Part shown: positions 21,072 to 30,488 of the stretch, piece after piece
How positions within the stretch are numbered: position 1 is the stretch's first letter
How the letters are laid out: every line of letters begins with the position of its first letter
Source of the DNA: Rhizobium sp. Q54
Lineage (GTDB): Bacteria; Pseudomonadota; Alphaproteobacteria; Rhizobiales; Xanthobacteraceae
Length of the DNA stretch: 64,000 nt
Assembly: GCA_945861265.1 (NCBI GenBank)
Contig: CAMAUC010000003.1
Coordinates: 1-64,000 of the forward strand
Reading direction: 5' to 3'
Notes under the pieces: generated by a model
Told to the model about the DNA's origin: nothing
The model's input: the letters and a program-made list of their open reading frames with translations, nothing else
Databases searched by the model: none
Made by a program: the position numbers and the translations under genes

Positions 21072-22757
21072 TTACACTTTCTTTGCGCCGCGCACCGGCG
21101 GCATGTGGATGAACTCCCAAGGGCTCGGCATGGCCTGGACCGGGACTTCGATCAAGGTCGGCTCGCGCGCGGCGAACGAGGCCTTGAGCGCGGCGCGCAG
21201 TTCAAGCGGATTGCGTGCGCGCCGCCCGGTGGCGCCAAAGCTCTCGGCATATTTGACGAAGTCGGGATTGGCCAGATCGCAGGCGATCAGACGGTTGCCG
21301 AACTGCTCTTCCTGGATGCGCCGGACATTGCCGAAGGCGCCGTCGGTGAACACAATGGCCGTGAGCGGAATACCGTGGCGCATGGCGGTGGCGAGTTCAT
21401 TCGACGTGTACATGAAGCCGCCATCACCATTGATCGACAGCACCGGCACATCGGGTCGCGCGTGCTGTGCGCCGAGCGCGGTGGCGTAGCCCCAGCCGAG
21501 ATTATCCTGGAAACCGGGCGAGAGAAACGTGCGCGGCTTGTAAACCGGAAGCGCGAGGCGGGCGGCGAAGCCGATTTGCGTGACCTCGTCGACATAGATG
21601 CCATCCTCCGGCAGTTCAGCGCGGATGGCGTCGAGGAAGGCAAGCTGCGGTGCGAGCTTGGCCAGCCGTGCCCGCATCTTCGTCTGCCGTTCAAGCATCT
21701 CGTCGCGGCGCGAGGCGCGCCGTTCATTGGTGCGGCCCAGTTGATCGATCAAATGCATGAGGACCGGCGCGGCATCGCCGATCAGCGCGACCGCCGGTTT
21801 GTGCAGGCGCGCCGTCTCGTCCTTGTCGGCATCGACGCGGACGATTCTGATGTCCCGATCCATGCCCCATTGCGTCATCGGGTTCAGGAGCCGCGTGCCG
21901 ACGGCCAGTACCGCGTCGGCTTCGCCCCACAGATCGCGGCCAATCGGAAGATTAACGCTGAACGGATCGCGGTCGTCGAGTACACCACGACCGCGCCGGT
22001 AGGACAGCACCGGAGCCTGGAGCATTTGCGACAGCAGCGTCACTTCGCGCGAAGCGTCCTGCGCGCCGCCGCCAACGACGATCAGCACGCGCTTGGCCTT
22101 GCCGAGCAGCTTGGCCGCCTTGCGCAGCGCATCGTGGTCGAATGTCGGTGGGCGCGGCGGCGCGGGCGGCGCTATTGGCCCAACCGGGCCGCGCTTTCCC
22201 CAGACGTCGATGGCGCATTCGAGCGCGGCAGGTCCGGGTCGTCCGACCGACATCGACCGGATCGCCTTGGCGACTTTGGCGGGCGCTTCGGCCGGAGCAT
22301 TGATGATGGCGCTGTGATCGACCAGCCGGGCGATGATCCCGGCCTGGTCGCGGATCTCGTGCAGATGGCCCTGATCATGACCAATGGCGTCTGCCGGGAT
22401 CTGGCCGATCAAGGCCAGCACCGGTGCGTTCATGCCATAGGCGGTGAGCAATGCGGCCCCTGAGTTCAGAAGGCCGGGACCGGGCACCACCGAATAGGTT
22501 TGCGGTTTGCCGGTCGCCAGCGCCGCCCCCAGCGCCATATAGGCGGCGCCCTGTTCGTGGCGGGCATGGACCACGCGCAAGCGGTCGGAGGCACGGGCAA
22601 AGGCATCGAACAGATGGTCGTTGTGGACGCCGGGCAGGGCATAGACGGTGGCAATGCCGTGGGCGAGCAAGGCTTCGACGGTCGCCTCGCCGGTGGACAT
22701 GTCGCTCACGGCGGCTTTGGCCGTTTTGCGGCCCTTATTGGCGGTCTTCTTTGACAT
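21072..22757 (-). CDS. Thiamine-diphosphate-dependent enzyme, acetolactate synthase-like
   Basis: The product (561 residues from 22757) has the three-domain layout of the acetolactate synthase/benzoylformate decarboxylase superfamily. The N-terminal Pyr domain has [12 protein letters not shown] and the catalytic Glu in [12 protein letters not shown]; a central domain follows; the PP domain has the ThDP/Mg motif from [10 protein letters not shown], at about 444-478. ATG 22757 has a CCGGAG site; a longer reading from 22967 would overlap aspS and is not used. No small regulatory subunit (ilvH) is nearby, so it is probably not the biosynthetic acetolactate synthase; a decarboxylase or ligase of 2-oxo acids is likely. 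Confidence 0.9.
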   Translation of the reverse strand: MSKKTANKGRKTAKAAVSDMSTGEATVEALLAHGIATVYALPGVHNDHLFDAFARASDRLRVVHARHEQGAAYMALGAALATGKPQTYSVVPGPGLLNSGAALLTAYGMNAPVLALIGQIPADAIGHDQGHLHEIRDQAGIIARLVDHSAIINAPAEAPAKVAKAIRSMSVGRPGPAALECAIDVWGKRGPVGPIAPPAPPRPPTFDHDALRKAAKLLGKAKRVLIVVGGGAQDASREVTLLSQMLQAPVLSYRRGRGVLDDRDPFSVNLPIGRDLWGEADAVLAVGTRLLNPMTQWGMDRDIRIVRVDADKDETARLHKPAVALIGDAAPVLMHLIDQLGRTNERRASRRDEMLERQTKMRARLAKLAPQLAFLDAIRAELPEDGIYVDEVTQIGFAARLALPVYKPRTFLSPGFQDNLGWGYATALGAQHARPDVPVLSINGDGGFMYTSNELATAMRHGIPLTAIVFTDGAFGNVRRIQEEQFGNRLIACDLANPDFVKYAESFGATGRRARNPLELRAALKASFAAREPTLIEVPVQAMPSPWEFIHMPPVRGAKKV

Positions 22758-22942
22758 CGACGCTCCGGCACTCCAGACCCTTTCAGTGTGCAGGGGCTCG
22801 TTGAGTCTGTCGAGGCGCCAGACCTTTCCCGCACAGGGCATCTGGGTCGTGCCGCAGGGCGGTCGCCTTGACAAAGCGGACCCCCCATGCGTTTTTCGCC
22901 GCTCTCCACCCGTCCTTGAATCGCCTGCCGGAACGCCAATAA

Positions 22943-24742
22943 ATGACCATGCATCGCTATCGTTCACACACCTGCGGGGCTTTGCGGGAAAGCGACATCG
23001 GCAAGTCGGTACGGCTGTCCGGCTGGTGCCATCGTATCCGCGACCATGGCGGCGTGCTGTTCATCGACCTGCGCGACCATTACGGACTGACCCAGGTCGT
23101 CGCCGATCCCGACAGTCCGGCATTCAAGATGGCCGAGACCTTGCGCTCGGAGTGGGTGGTGCGCATCGACGGCAAGGCGCGCAAACGCCCCGCCGGCACT
23201 GAGAACCCCGATCTGCCGACCGGCCAAGTGGAAATCTATATCGAAGAAATCGAAGTGCTGGGCGCGGCCGCCGAACTGCCGATGCCGGTGTTCGGCGACC
23301 AGGAATACCCGGAAGACATTCGCCTGAAATACCGTTTCCTCGATCTGCGCCGCGAACACCTGCACAACAACATCATGCTGCGTGGCGCGATCATCGACTC
23401 GCTGCGCACGCGCATGAAGGCCGGCGGTTTCTTCGAATTCCAGACGCCGATCCTGACCGCGTCGTCGCCGGAAGGCGCGCGCGATTATCTGGTGCCGTCG
23501 CGCATTCATCCCGGCAAGTTCTACGCGTTGCCGCAGGCGCCGCAGCAATTCAAGCAGTTGATCATGATTGCCGGCTTCGACCGCTATTTCCAGATCGCGC
23601 CGTGCTTCCGCGACGAGGACGCGCGCGCCGACCGTTCGCCGGGCGAATTCTATCAGCTCGATCTCGAAATGAGCTTCGTCACCCAACAGGACGTGTTCGA
23701 CGCCGTCGAGCCGGTCATTCGCGGCGTGTTCGAGGAATTCGGCAAAGGCAAAAAGGTCACGCCGAAGTTTCCGCTCATTCCTTACGCGGAGTCGATGCGC
23801 AAATACGGCACCGACAAGCCGGACCTGCGCAATCCGATCGAAATGCAGGATGTCAGCGACGCGTTCCGCGGTTCCGGCTTCAAGATATTCGCGCGCATTC
23901 TGGAAACTGAAGGTAATGCGGTCTGGGCCATTCCGGCGCCGACCGGCGGCAACCGCGCTTTCGCCGATCGTATGAACTCATGGGCTCAAGGCGAAGGCCA
24001 GCCAGGCCTCGGCTATATTTTCTGGCGCGAAGGCGAAGAGGGCGGCGCGGGGCCGCTCGCCAAGAATATCGGCCCGGAGCGCACCAAACAGATTGCCGAT
24101 CAACTCGGACTTAAAGTCGGCGACGCCTGCTTCTTCGTCGCCGGCAAGCCGAAAGACTTCGTCAAGTTCGCAGGTTCGGCACGCACAAAGGTTGGCGAAG
24201 AATTGAAATTGATCGCACAGGATCGTTTCGATCTTTGCTGGATCGTCGACTTCCCGATGTTCGAGTGGAGCGAGGAAGACAAGAAGGTCGACTTCTCGCA
24301 CAATCCGTTCTCGATGCCGAACATGGGCGTCGAGGAATTCCTGGCGCTCGACCCGGCCGACACCGACAAGCTACTGTCGATCAATGCGTTTCAGTACGAC
24401 ATCGTCTGCAACGGCACTGAGCTTTCATCCGGTGCCATAAGAAACCATCGCCCCGAGGTGATGAAAAAGGCCTTCGCCATCGCCGGCTATGGCGAGGAAG
24501 TTCTGGAAGCCAAGTTCGGCGGCATGCTGCACGCGCTGTCGCTCGGCGCGCCGCCGCATGGCGGCATCGCGCCCGGCATCGATCGCATCGTCATGCTTTT
24601 GGCGGGCGAGGAAAATCTGCGCGAGGTCGTGCTGTTCCCGATGAACCAGAAGGCCGAAGACCTTTTGATGAGTGCGCCGTCGGAAGTCACGCCCAAGCAG
24701 CTCAAGGAATTGCATATTCGGTTGGAATTGCCGAAGAAATAG
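22943..24742 (+). CDS. aspS: Aspartyl-tRNA synthetase, probably non-discriminating (Asp/Asn)
   Basis: This class II synthetase (599 residues) has the N-terminal OB anticodon domain (about 1-110), motif 2 [15 protein letters not shown], the GAD insertion (about 300-420) and motif 3 [12 protein letters not shown]. In the OB domain His35 (RDHGG) and Gly85 (RPAG) match the two residues reported to relax tRNA choice in the Pseudomonas aeruginosa enzyme (H31, G83), whereas Escherichia coli has Leu at the first site. That predicts Asp-tRNA(Asn) formation followed by GatCAB amidation. It is divergent from the ThDP-enzyme gene, and an amidohydrolase gene follows 12 bases on. Confidence 0.96.
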   Translation: MTMHRYRSHTCGALRESDIGKSVRLSGWCHRIRDHGGVLFIDLRDHYGLTQVVADPDSPAFKMAETLRSEWVVRIDGKARKRPAGTENPDLPTGQVEIYIEEIEVLGAAAELPMPVFGDQEYPEDIRLKYRFLDLRREHLHNNIMLRGAIIDSLRTRMKAGGFFEFQTPILTASSPEGARDYLVPSRIHPGKFYALPQAPQQFKQLIMIAGFDRYFQIAPCFRDEDARADRSPGEFYQLDLEMSFVTQQDVFDAVEPVIRGVFEEFGKGKKVTPKFPLIPYAESMRKYGTDKPDLRNPIEMQDVSDAFRGSGFKIFARILETEGNAVWAIPAPTGGNRAFADRMNSWAQGEGQPGLGYIFWREGEEGGAGPLAKNIGPERTKQIADQLGLKVGDACFFVAGKPKDFVKFAGSARTKVGEELKLIAQDRFDLCWIVDFPMFEWSEEDKKVDFSHNPFSMPNMGVEEFLALDPADTDKLLSINAFQYDIVCNGTELSSGAIRNHRPEVMKKAFAIAGYGEEVLEAKFGGMLHALSLGAPPHGGIAPGIDRIVMLLAGEENLREVVLFPMNQKAEDLLMSAPSEVTPKQLKELHIRLELPKK

Positions 24743-24754
24743 GGAGCTATTGTC

Positions 24755-25594
24755 GTGCGATTGTCGGGGCGCTCATTTTTCATTGTGGCGTCCCTTGTAC
24801 TCGGTCTCGCGCCAGTCCGCGCGCAAGAGATGCCGATCTTCGACGCGCACATGCACTGGAACCAGGAGCCTAATCCGTATTATTCGCTGGACAAGGTGCT
24901 GGAAGTCTTCCGCCGCAATAACGTCACCGGCGTACTCGCCACCAGCCGCCCGAACAAAGGCACCCATCAACTGATGGAGGCAAAGCCCGCCGGCGTCTGG
25001 GTGGTGCCGTTCATTCGCCCGTATAAAATTCGCGCTGATATCCAGACCTGGTTCGGCGATCCGGCGAGCTTCGAACTGATCGAGGACGAGTACAAGCGCG
25101 GCTATTATCGCGGGATCGGTGAATTTCATTTGTCGGGCAGAGCGGCGGCAAATGAATGGGTGAAAAAGGCGGTCGATTTCGCCGTCGCAAAAAACCTCTA
25201 TTTGCATTGCCATTGTGACGACGAAGCGTTGCTGATTTTGTACGGACACAATGCGCGCGCCAAAATTATCTGGGCGCATACGGGTTTCTCAACGCCGCCA
25301 TCGCGTGTCGAACAGTATCTGGAAAAGTATCCGGCGCTGTGGCCGGAATTGTCCTACCGCAGCGGCATCACCCAGAGCGGCGGCGCCCTGTCGCCGGAAT
25401 GGCGCGACTTGTTTGCGCGTTATTCCGACCGCTTCCTGCTCGGCTCCGATACATGGATCAACGAGCGCTGGGCGTCCTATGACCAGGTGATAGGCGAGTA
25501 CCGCGCATGGCTGAAGCAATTGCCCAAGGCCCAAGCGGAACGTATCGCCTTTGGCAATGCCGAGCGTTTGTTCGGTCCGCGCAAGGCGGAGTGA
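24755..25594 (+). CDS. Exported amidohydrolase-family protein
   Basis: The GTG start has an AGGGAG site just after the aspS stop. Residues 1-23 form a signal peptide ending in VRA, so the enzyme is periplasmic. The mature part is an amidohydrolase-type barrel with the metal-binding HxH in DAHMHW (H32, H34), further His in LHCHCDD and WAHTGFS, and an Asp in LLGSDTW. These fit a 2-pyrone-dicarboxylate-lactonase-like or related metal hydrolase. The substrate is unknown and the link to aspS is probably only positional. Confidence 0.85.
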   Translation: MRLSGRSFFIVASLVLGLAPVRAQEMPIFDAHMHWNQEPNPYYSLDKVLEVFRRNNVTGVLATSRPNKGTHQLMEAKPAGVWVVPFIRPYKIRADIQTWFGDPASFELIEDEYKRGYYRGIGEFHLSGRAAANEWVKKAVDFAVAKNLYLHCHCDDEALLILYGHNARAKIIWAHTGFSTPPSRVEQYLEKYPALWPELSYRSGITQSGGALSPEWRDLFARYSDRFLLGSDTWINERWASYDQVIGEYRAWLKQLPKAQAERIAFGNAERLFGPRKAE

Positions 25595-25599
25595 ATTTC

Positions 25600-25679
25600 G
25601 TCCCGGGCGCAGCGCAGCACCATAAGCGCGATAACGCGCGTCTGCGACGCGCTATGGTGACGCGCTGCAGAACCGGGAC
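25600..25679. repeat. Imperfect long inverted repeat, mobile intergenic element type
   Basis: The arms at 25600-25624 and 25653-25679 pair as GTCCCGG, AGCGC and CACCATA against TATGGTG, CGCGCT and CCGGGAC with small bulges. The GC-rich stem and the position directly behind a stop codon fit the repeated palindromic elements scattered in Bradyrhizobiaceae genomes. Confidence 0.7.
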
Positions 25680-25708
25680 CGTCATACCACCGAATTTTGA
25701 CGGTCCCG
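25674..25708. terminator. Perfect 11-bp inverted repeat between convergent genes
   Basis: CGGGACCGTCA at 25674-25684 is perfectly complementary to TGACGGTCCCG at 25698-25708 with a 14-base loop. It lies between the amidohydrolase and the convergent pirin gene and could end transcription in both directions, although there is no clear T run. It may simply be the junction between two copies of the intergenic element. Confidence 0.45.
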
Positions 25709-25749
25709 AAACTGCGCAGCAGCGTTGCACGCTGCAGCGCGTCCGGGAC
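25703..25749. repeat. Second inverted repeat of the intergenic element
   Basis: GTCCCG at 25703-25708 with GCGCAGCAGCGT pairs with ACGCTGCAGCGC and CGGGAC ending at 25749. The stem is interrupted only by a short bulge and a three-base tip. It is a shorter relative of the element at 25600-25679, so two copies lie in tandem. Confidence 0.6.
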
Positions 25750-25755
25750 AAGTAA

Positions 25756-26679
25756 CTATTTTTCCGGCAGCGGGATGAATTCGATTTCGTCGCCCGGTAC
25801 TTTGCCGAAGTGGCCGGCTTTCCAGTCGGCCTTGGCCTGCTCGATGCGTTCTTTCCGCGACGATACGAAATTCCACCAGATGTGGCGCGGCCCGTCCATC
25901 GGCGCGCCGCCGACAATGACGAAATGCGCCGGGGTCACCGCGGTGATCGTGATCCGGTCGCCCGGCTTGAACACCAGCAGTCGGCCGGGTTCGAATTTGT
26001 CGCCGGCAATGTCGATGGTGCCGTCGATCACGTAGAGCGCACGCTCCTCGTGACCGGCATCGATCGGCAACGACGATCCGGCCTGCAATTTGACGTCGCC
26101 GAATATCGTTTCGTGTACCGTCGGCACCGGCGAGGTCACGCCATAGAGCGAGCCGACGACGACGCGCACGGACTTGCCGTTGTCCCTGATCATCGGGAAT
26201 TCGGCGGTCTCGTGATGGGCAAAACCGGCGTCCATTTCTTCTTTGTCCCTGGGCAGGCCCACCCACATCTGCAAGCCGTGGATCGGGCTGCCGCTGGCGC
26301 GCAGCGCCGTGTCGGTGCGTTCGGAATGCACGATGCCGCGCCCGGCGGTCATCCAGTTGACTTCGCCGGGCTTGATCGCCGCCTCGGTGCCGAGGCTGTC
26401 GCGGTGCATGATCTCGCCGTCGAAAAGATAAGTGACGGTCGCCAACCCGATATGTGGATGCGGCCGTACATCGAGGCCCGTGCCGGCGCGGAATTCGGCC
26501 GGACCGAAATGATCGAAAAAGATGAAGGGCCCGACCATGCGCGAGCGCGCCGACGGGAGCGCGCGGCGCACCGAAAAGCCGTCGCCGAGATCGACCGTGC
26601 GCGGCACCACGACATGGGCGATGGCCTCGCATGCGTAGCCGTCGCCGGCGGCGGGATCTTTGCCGGGAAAGAAACTCAT
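25756..26679 (-). CDS. Pirin family protein
   Basis: This is a bicupin of 307 residues. The N-terminal cupin has the pirin metal site: two His in RPHPHIGLATV, a third in RGIVHSERT, and nearby acidic residues. The C-terminal cupin (from about 180) contains SLYGVTSPV and HIWWNFVSS. Some bacterial pirins are quercetin dioxygenases; others bind partner proteins, and the role here is open. The start at 26679 has an AAGGA site at seven bases; the longer reading from 26733 lacks support. Confidence 0.92.
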   Translation of the reverse strand: MSFFPGKDPAAGDGYACEAIAHVVVPRTVDLGDGFSVRRALPSARSRMVGPFIFFDHFGPAEFRAGTGLDVRPHPHIGLATVTYLFDGEIMHRDSLGTEAAIKPGEVNWMTAGRGIVHSERTDTALRASGSPIHGLQMWVGLPRDKEEMDAGFAHHETAEFPMIRDNGKSVRVVVGSLYGVTSPVPTVHETIFGDVKLQAGSSLPIDAGHEERALYVIDGTIDIAGDKFEPGRLLVFKPGDRITITAVTPAHFVIVGGAPMDGPRHIWWNFVSSRKERIEQAKADWKAGHFGKVPGDEIEFIPLPEK

Positions 26680-26888
26680 CAGGCATTCCTTTGCATGCTG
26701 GAAAAATTGCCGTCTTTTCCGGTCATCATACAAGGATACCTAAAATTTTAACCGGTCGCTAACCATAAGGCGGAGGTGGCGCCATTTTGCCGCCCTGGCA
26801 GGAGCGCGCGGGAGCCGGCTTAAGCCGGTCTTTACGGCGGCATGGCTCACTACCGGGGCACCAGAAGAGGTGGGCGGCCGGAGCCAGA

Positions 26889-28499
26889 ATGGGACTGAGG
26901 GTGCGCGCATTCACGCGCCAGCATATTGTTGCGATCGCCGTTGGCGTTCTGGTCGCCAGCGCGCCGCTGGTCGCATTCAATTTCTGGCTCAGCGGCGTGA
27001 TCGACCGGCAGGGGCAGGCGGAAACCGATTCCGCCGCGCGACGCATGGTCGCGCTCGGCGAGTCGCGCGTCGGCGAAGTGACGCGCGCGCTCGATGACCT
27101 TGTCCAGCGCCGCGTGATCACCTGTGACGCGGTTAACACCGAGGCGATGCAAACCGCCGCTTTGGTCACGGCGCCGATCAAGGAAGTGGCGATCGTCGGC
27201 CCGGCCGGCGTCAATCTGTGCTCGCATTTGAATATCGCATTTGTCGCGGCCGGTGCGGATCGTTCGGCTGGCCTCGATCCCGTACAGCGACGCGTGGCGT
27301 CATCCGGCCCGCTTGAACCAGGCGGTGGCTATTCGCTCGATGTCCTGAATATCGCTTATGGCTCACAGATGGTGCGGCTGCGCCGGGGCACAGGCGAGGG
27401 GTTAAACGAGATCGCGGCCGCGATGCCGGCGACCTTGTTCCTGCCGCAGGCAACGTCGTCGAGCGATCGCTTCTACGCTTATGTCCGTATCGAGACGCGC
27501 GATGGCGCGGTGATCGGTGAATCGGGCGAGCGCCCGAAAAATGTCGCGGACGTGTTCGCCGCTGTCTCGCAATCGGCGAAATATGGTTTCACCGCCAGTG
27601 TCATGACCCATCGCGGCAGAGCCATCGCCGGCAGTCTCGATTTGAAATGGCTTGGCCTGTTCGTGACCGGCATCGTAGTGGTTATCCTGATTGCATTCGC
27701 CCTGATGGTGCCGACCCATCTGCCGAACAATCCGGTCGCCGAGCTGGAACGCGCCCTCAAAGCCGGCGAGTTCGTGCCGTATTACCAGCCGATCGTCGAT
27801 ATCCAGTCCGGCAAGTTGCGCGGCGCCGAAGTGCTGGTGCGCTGGCGCAAGCCGGACGGCACGCTGGTGCTGCCGGGTTCGTTTATCCCGCTCGCCGAAT
27901 CGAGCGGCCTGATCCGCGCCATGACGTTCGATCTGATGCGGCGGGTTTGCGTCGAGGCCGGCGCGGCGATCGGTCAGCGGCCGGCGCTGAAAGTCTCATT
28001 CAATTTCACCGGCATGCTGTTCAGCGATGAGACTATCATCAAAGACGTGCGCAACACCTTCGCGGCGACGCCGATCAAGCTGTCGCAGGTGGTGCTGGAA
28101 GTCACCGAGCGCGATCCGATCGAGAATTTCACGCTGACGCGCCAGGTCATCGCCGCGTTGCAGGGAATGGGCGTGCGCATCGCCATCGACGACGTCGGCA
28201 CCGGCCATAGCGGCCTGTCCTATATGCTCAAGCTCGGCATCGACCGCAACTCGACAACAATCGTCGAGACCCTGGTCGATCTGGCGCACAATATGCGCAT
28301 GGACGTGGTCGCCGAAGGTGTCGAGAATTTCGAGCAGGTCATGCACCTGCGCAATCTCGGTGTCCGCTCGGCGCAGGGCTACGTGTTCGCGCCACCACTG
28401 CCCGGCAGTTCGTTCCTGCAATTGGTCGAGGCGATGGACACGCTCGGTGTGGAAGGCGGCGCGTACCCGGCGCTCGCCGATAAGATTGCCGCCGCCTGA
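26889..28499 (+). CDS. CSS-motif / EAL-domain membrane protein with a deletion in the EAL domain
   Basis: From ATG 26889 (site CCGGAG) the protein has 536 residues: a first transmembrane helix (about 12-34), a periplasmic CSS-type redox domain with Cys in VITCDAVN and in VNLCSHL, a second helix (about 245-268), and a C-terminal EAL domain. Such proteins are c-di-GMP phosphodiesterases controlled by periplasmic disulfides. The EVL signature, the Asn of SFNFTG, EVTERD, DDVGTG (434-439) and AEGVEN are present. Between GIDR (450-453) and NSTTIV the segment that normally carries the KID lysine and FV strand, roughly 16 residues, is missing in frame. The enzyme is therefore predicted to be inactive or misfolded. 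Confidence 0.88.
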   Translation: MGLRVRAFTRQHIVAIAVGVLVASAPLVAFNFWLSGVIDRQGQAETDSAARRMVALGESRVGEVTRALDDLVQRRVITCDAVNTEAMQTAALVTAPIKEVAIVGPAGVNLCSHLNIAFVAAGADRSAGLDPVQRRVASSGPLEPGGGYSLDVLNIAYGSQMVRLRRGTGEGLNEIAAAMPATLFLPQATSSSDRFYAYVRIETRDGAVIGESGERPKNVADVFAAVSQSAKYGFTASVMTHRGRAIAGSLDLKWLGLFVTGIVVVILIAFALMVPTHLPNNPVAELERALKAGEFVPYYQPIVDIQSGKLRGAEVLVRWRKPDGTLVLPGSFIPLAESSGLIRAMTFDLMRRVCVEAGAAIGQRPALKVSFNFTGMLFSDETIIKDVRNTFAATPIKLSQVVLEVTERDPIENFTLTRQVIAALQGMGVRIAIDDVGTGHSGLSYMLKLGIDRNSTTIVETLVDLAHNMRMDVVAEGVENFEQVMHLRNLGVRSAQGYVFAPPLPGSSFLQLVEAMDTLGVEGGAYPALADKIAAA

Positions 28500-28546
28500 G
28501 TCGAGCCTCGCGCCGGTCCCGTTTGGCCGCGGGCGAATGTGGCAAA

Positions 28547-28575
28547 TTGAAAAGTTCCATCGGTTGGCCTATAAA
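28547..28575 (+). promoter_or_regulatory. Sigma-70-like promoter
   Basis: TTGAAA (28547-28552) and TATAAA (28570-28575) are separated by exactly 17 bases and lie 33 bases before the ATG of the glycine-zipper gene. The fit to the housekeeping consensus is very good for a GC-rich genome. Confidence 0.65.
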
Positions 28576-28607
28576 TGCCACCGGGCAGGGAACAGGGAGA
28601 AATTCTT

Positions 28608-28916
28608 ATGATTCGGATTGTAACCGCGCTGGCGACGGCTGCACTGGTGACGCTGGCGGTGGCCGGCCCGGCATCGGCGCAAAACAATACGTTGGGCGGC
28701 GCCATTATCGGCGGCGGCGTCGGCGCGATCATTGGCGGCGCGGCGACGAACAGCGCTGGCGGCGCGGTTGCCGGCGGCGTCATTGGAGCCGCGGCTGGTG
28801 CGGCGCTCGGGTCGCAGATGGAGCCGCGCCGCCGCGGCTATTACTGGCACAACGGCCGCTGCTGGCAGCGTCGTGGCGACGGCAATTATTATCGCGTGTC
28901 GCGCGACCGCTGCTAA
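28608..28916 (+). CDS. Small exported glycine-zipper protein
   Basis: This 102-residue protein has a signal peptide ending in ASA (about residue 24), then a glycine-zipper region with repeated GGAIIGGGVGAIIGG and GGVIGAAAGAALG (about 30-70), and a basic, aromatic C-terminus with YYWHNGRCWQRR and a final Cys. Glycine-zipper proteins sit in or on membranes. The ATG follows a CAGGGAGA site, which rules out the longer upstream reading. A strong promoter lies directly upstream, so it is probably expressed alone and well. Confidence 0.85.
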   Translation: MIRIVTALATAALVTLAVAGPASAQNNTLGGAIIGGGVGAIIGGAATNSAGGAVAGGVIGAAAGAALGSQMEPRRRGYYWHNGRCWQRRGDGNYYRVSRDRC

Positions 28917-28950
28917 TAGACCGTCAAGCTGCGACCAAGCGGACAAAATG

Positions 28951-28975
28951 AAAAAGGGTGGCCTCGCGGCCACCC
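28951..28975 (-). terminator. Intrinsic terminator for the leftward glutathione peroxidase gene
   Basis: On the minus strand GGGTGGCC, loop GCGA and GGCCACCC form a perfect stem followed by TTTTT (28951-28955). It lies about 170 bases after the gpx stop codon. On the plus strand there is no T run. Confidence 0.75.
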
Positions 28976-29146
28976 AGTTATAACGCCACGCGGGAGGAAC
29001 CTCGCAGCGGGCTGGCGGACGATAGGCCGGCCCCGGTGACTAAATTTCAAGCACATTGCGCCATGTGTCTTCCGATTCGTCAATATTGATCTGTGGAATA
29101 GGCCCGGCCTGAACGCGGCGGGCGACGACAAGTTTTTCAGCGCCGG

Positions 29147-29731
29147 CTACGCAGCGCCCAGTTCGGTTTCGATGGCGACGATGATGGCCGGGTCGGACGG
29201 CTCGGTCGCGGAAGCGAAGCCTGCTTTAAGGCCGCCATCCCGGCCGATCAGATATTTGTGGAAATTCCAGCGCGGCGCATCCTGTGGCCGCATGGCCGCG
29301 GCCCAGCGATAGAACGGATGCGCGCCGGCGCCTTTGACCGTCGCTTTCGCGGTCAGCGGGAAAGTGACCCGGTATTCTTCATGCGCGGTCTTGCCGATGT
29401 CACCGGCATTGCCCGGCTCCTGCCCGCCGAAATCGTTCGACGGCACGCCCAGGACAACCAGACCCTTGTCGCGATAGCGCGTCCACAAAGCCTGCAACCC
29501 GGCATATTGCGGTGTGTAGCCGCACAGCGACGCGGTGTTGACCACCAGGATCGGCCTCCCGGCAAAGGCCGACAGCGCGATGTCATCGCCGTTCAGGCTT
29601 TTGAACGTAAAGGCGTAGGCCGTCATGTGGCTCATGCCGGGTTGCGTCTTGCTGACACCTTGCGCCAGAGACGGAACGGGCCCCGCAAGCAACGTGGCAC
29701 CCGCGGCCAGGAAATAACGGCGATCAATCAT
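29147..29731 (-). CDS. Glutathione peroxidase-like thiol peroxidase, exported
   Basis: The reading from 29731 (194 residues) begins with DRRYFLAAGAT, a twin-arginine-like signal peptide, suggesting a periplasmic location. The peroxidase fold follows: the peroxidatic C70 in NTASLCGYTPQY (Cys, not selenocysteine), GVPSNDFGGQEPG with the Gln, and WNFHKYLIGRDG with the Trp and Asn. Bacterial members usually use thioredoxin. The ribosome site before 29731 is weak, so the start is moderately certain; a longer GTG reading to 29770 exists. Confidence 0.9.
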   Translation of the reverse strand: MIDRRYFLAAGATLLAGPVPSLAQGVSKTQPGMSHMTAYAFTFKSLNGDDIALSAFAGRPILVVNTASLCGYTPQYAGLQALWTRYRDKGLVVLGVPSNDFGGQEPGNAGDIGKTAHEEYRVTFPLTAKATVKGAGAHPFYRWAAAMRPQDAPRWNFHKYLIGRDGGLKAGFASATEPSDPAIIVAIETELGAA

Positions 29732-30000
29732 CCTGTCATTATATCGGAAGCGCACGCACCGGCCGCGCACATTTTCTTGAACGGATGTACCGGCTTTGAA
29801 AAGGCGTCATCCATTTCGCATCGCAATTTGCAGCGAAAGGAGCCGGCCAAACGCTTGAGCGCCGCTTGTCTTCCTGTTGGGGCGAGGGCGCGTGCGTTCC
29901 GGGCCGGGCTCCTTTCTTGCGCAAGGCGAGATCAGTCCGAAATCTAATGGCCTCGGAGCGGGAATTGGATCATCCGCCGTGGGCTGTCGGAAATCGCGCG

Positions 30001-30210
30001 TCACGCTGCCGCAAATCGAACCGTCGTTTCGAACGAATAACCGCAGGCCTCGCATTGCCAAAGATGGCGGGCGCAAGCCGGATTGAGCCATTCCGACCAC
30101 TCCGGCATGAAGATCGCCTCGCCACATTGGGCGCATTCATTGGTCGGACGGGTGCGCGCAACGCGCGCCGCGCCGGGGCTGGACCTTGTGGGGGGAACGA
30201 ACAGGCGCAT
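30001..30210 (-). CDS. Small zinc-ribbon-like protein
   Basis: This 69-residue protein starts at 30210 behind a very strong AAAGGAGG site, so the longer open frame upstream to 30447 is not used. Two cysteine pairs (C26 and C29 in CAQCGE; C53 and C56 in CEACGYSFET) suggest one zinc ribbon, with a short basic N-terminus. Proteins of this kind are frequent in Bradyrhizobium-like genomes, without a known function. Confidence 0.78.
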   Translation of the reverse strand: MRLFVPPTRSSPGAARVARTRPTNECAQCGEAIFMPEWSEWLNPACARHLWQCEACGYSFETTVRFAAA

Positions 30211-30488
30211 GGAGGCCTCCTTTGACGTGTTGGCTTGGACCGACGCGGTACGCACCCTCAAACACAACTTGGTTCCCCGCCCCCCCCGCAGCTTACCGAC
30301 ACGATAGCGCTGACATTCCGACAATGAAGCAGCATGGCTGACGTAACCGGCAAGAATGGTATGAGCGAACCATTGTCGGGCGATGAGAATTGAAATTGTG
30401 CATAACCCGCGGGAGCGCGCGAAGCACTCGGCACAGCAAGCGGACATAGCCGGCTGAAAAATAATTTAGCCGCCCGCAAAATTATTGA

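Noticed and set aside
22758-22967. Longer N-terminus of the ThDP enzyme
   Set aside because: It overlaps the divergent aspS start and has no domain content; the Met at 22757 has a ribosome site.
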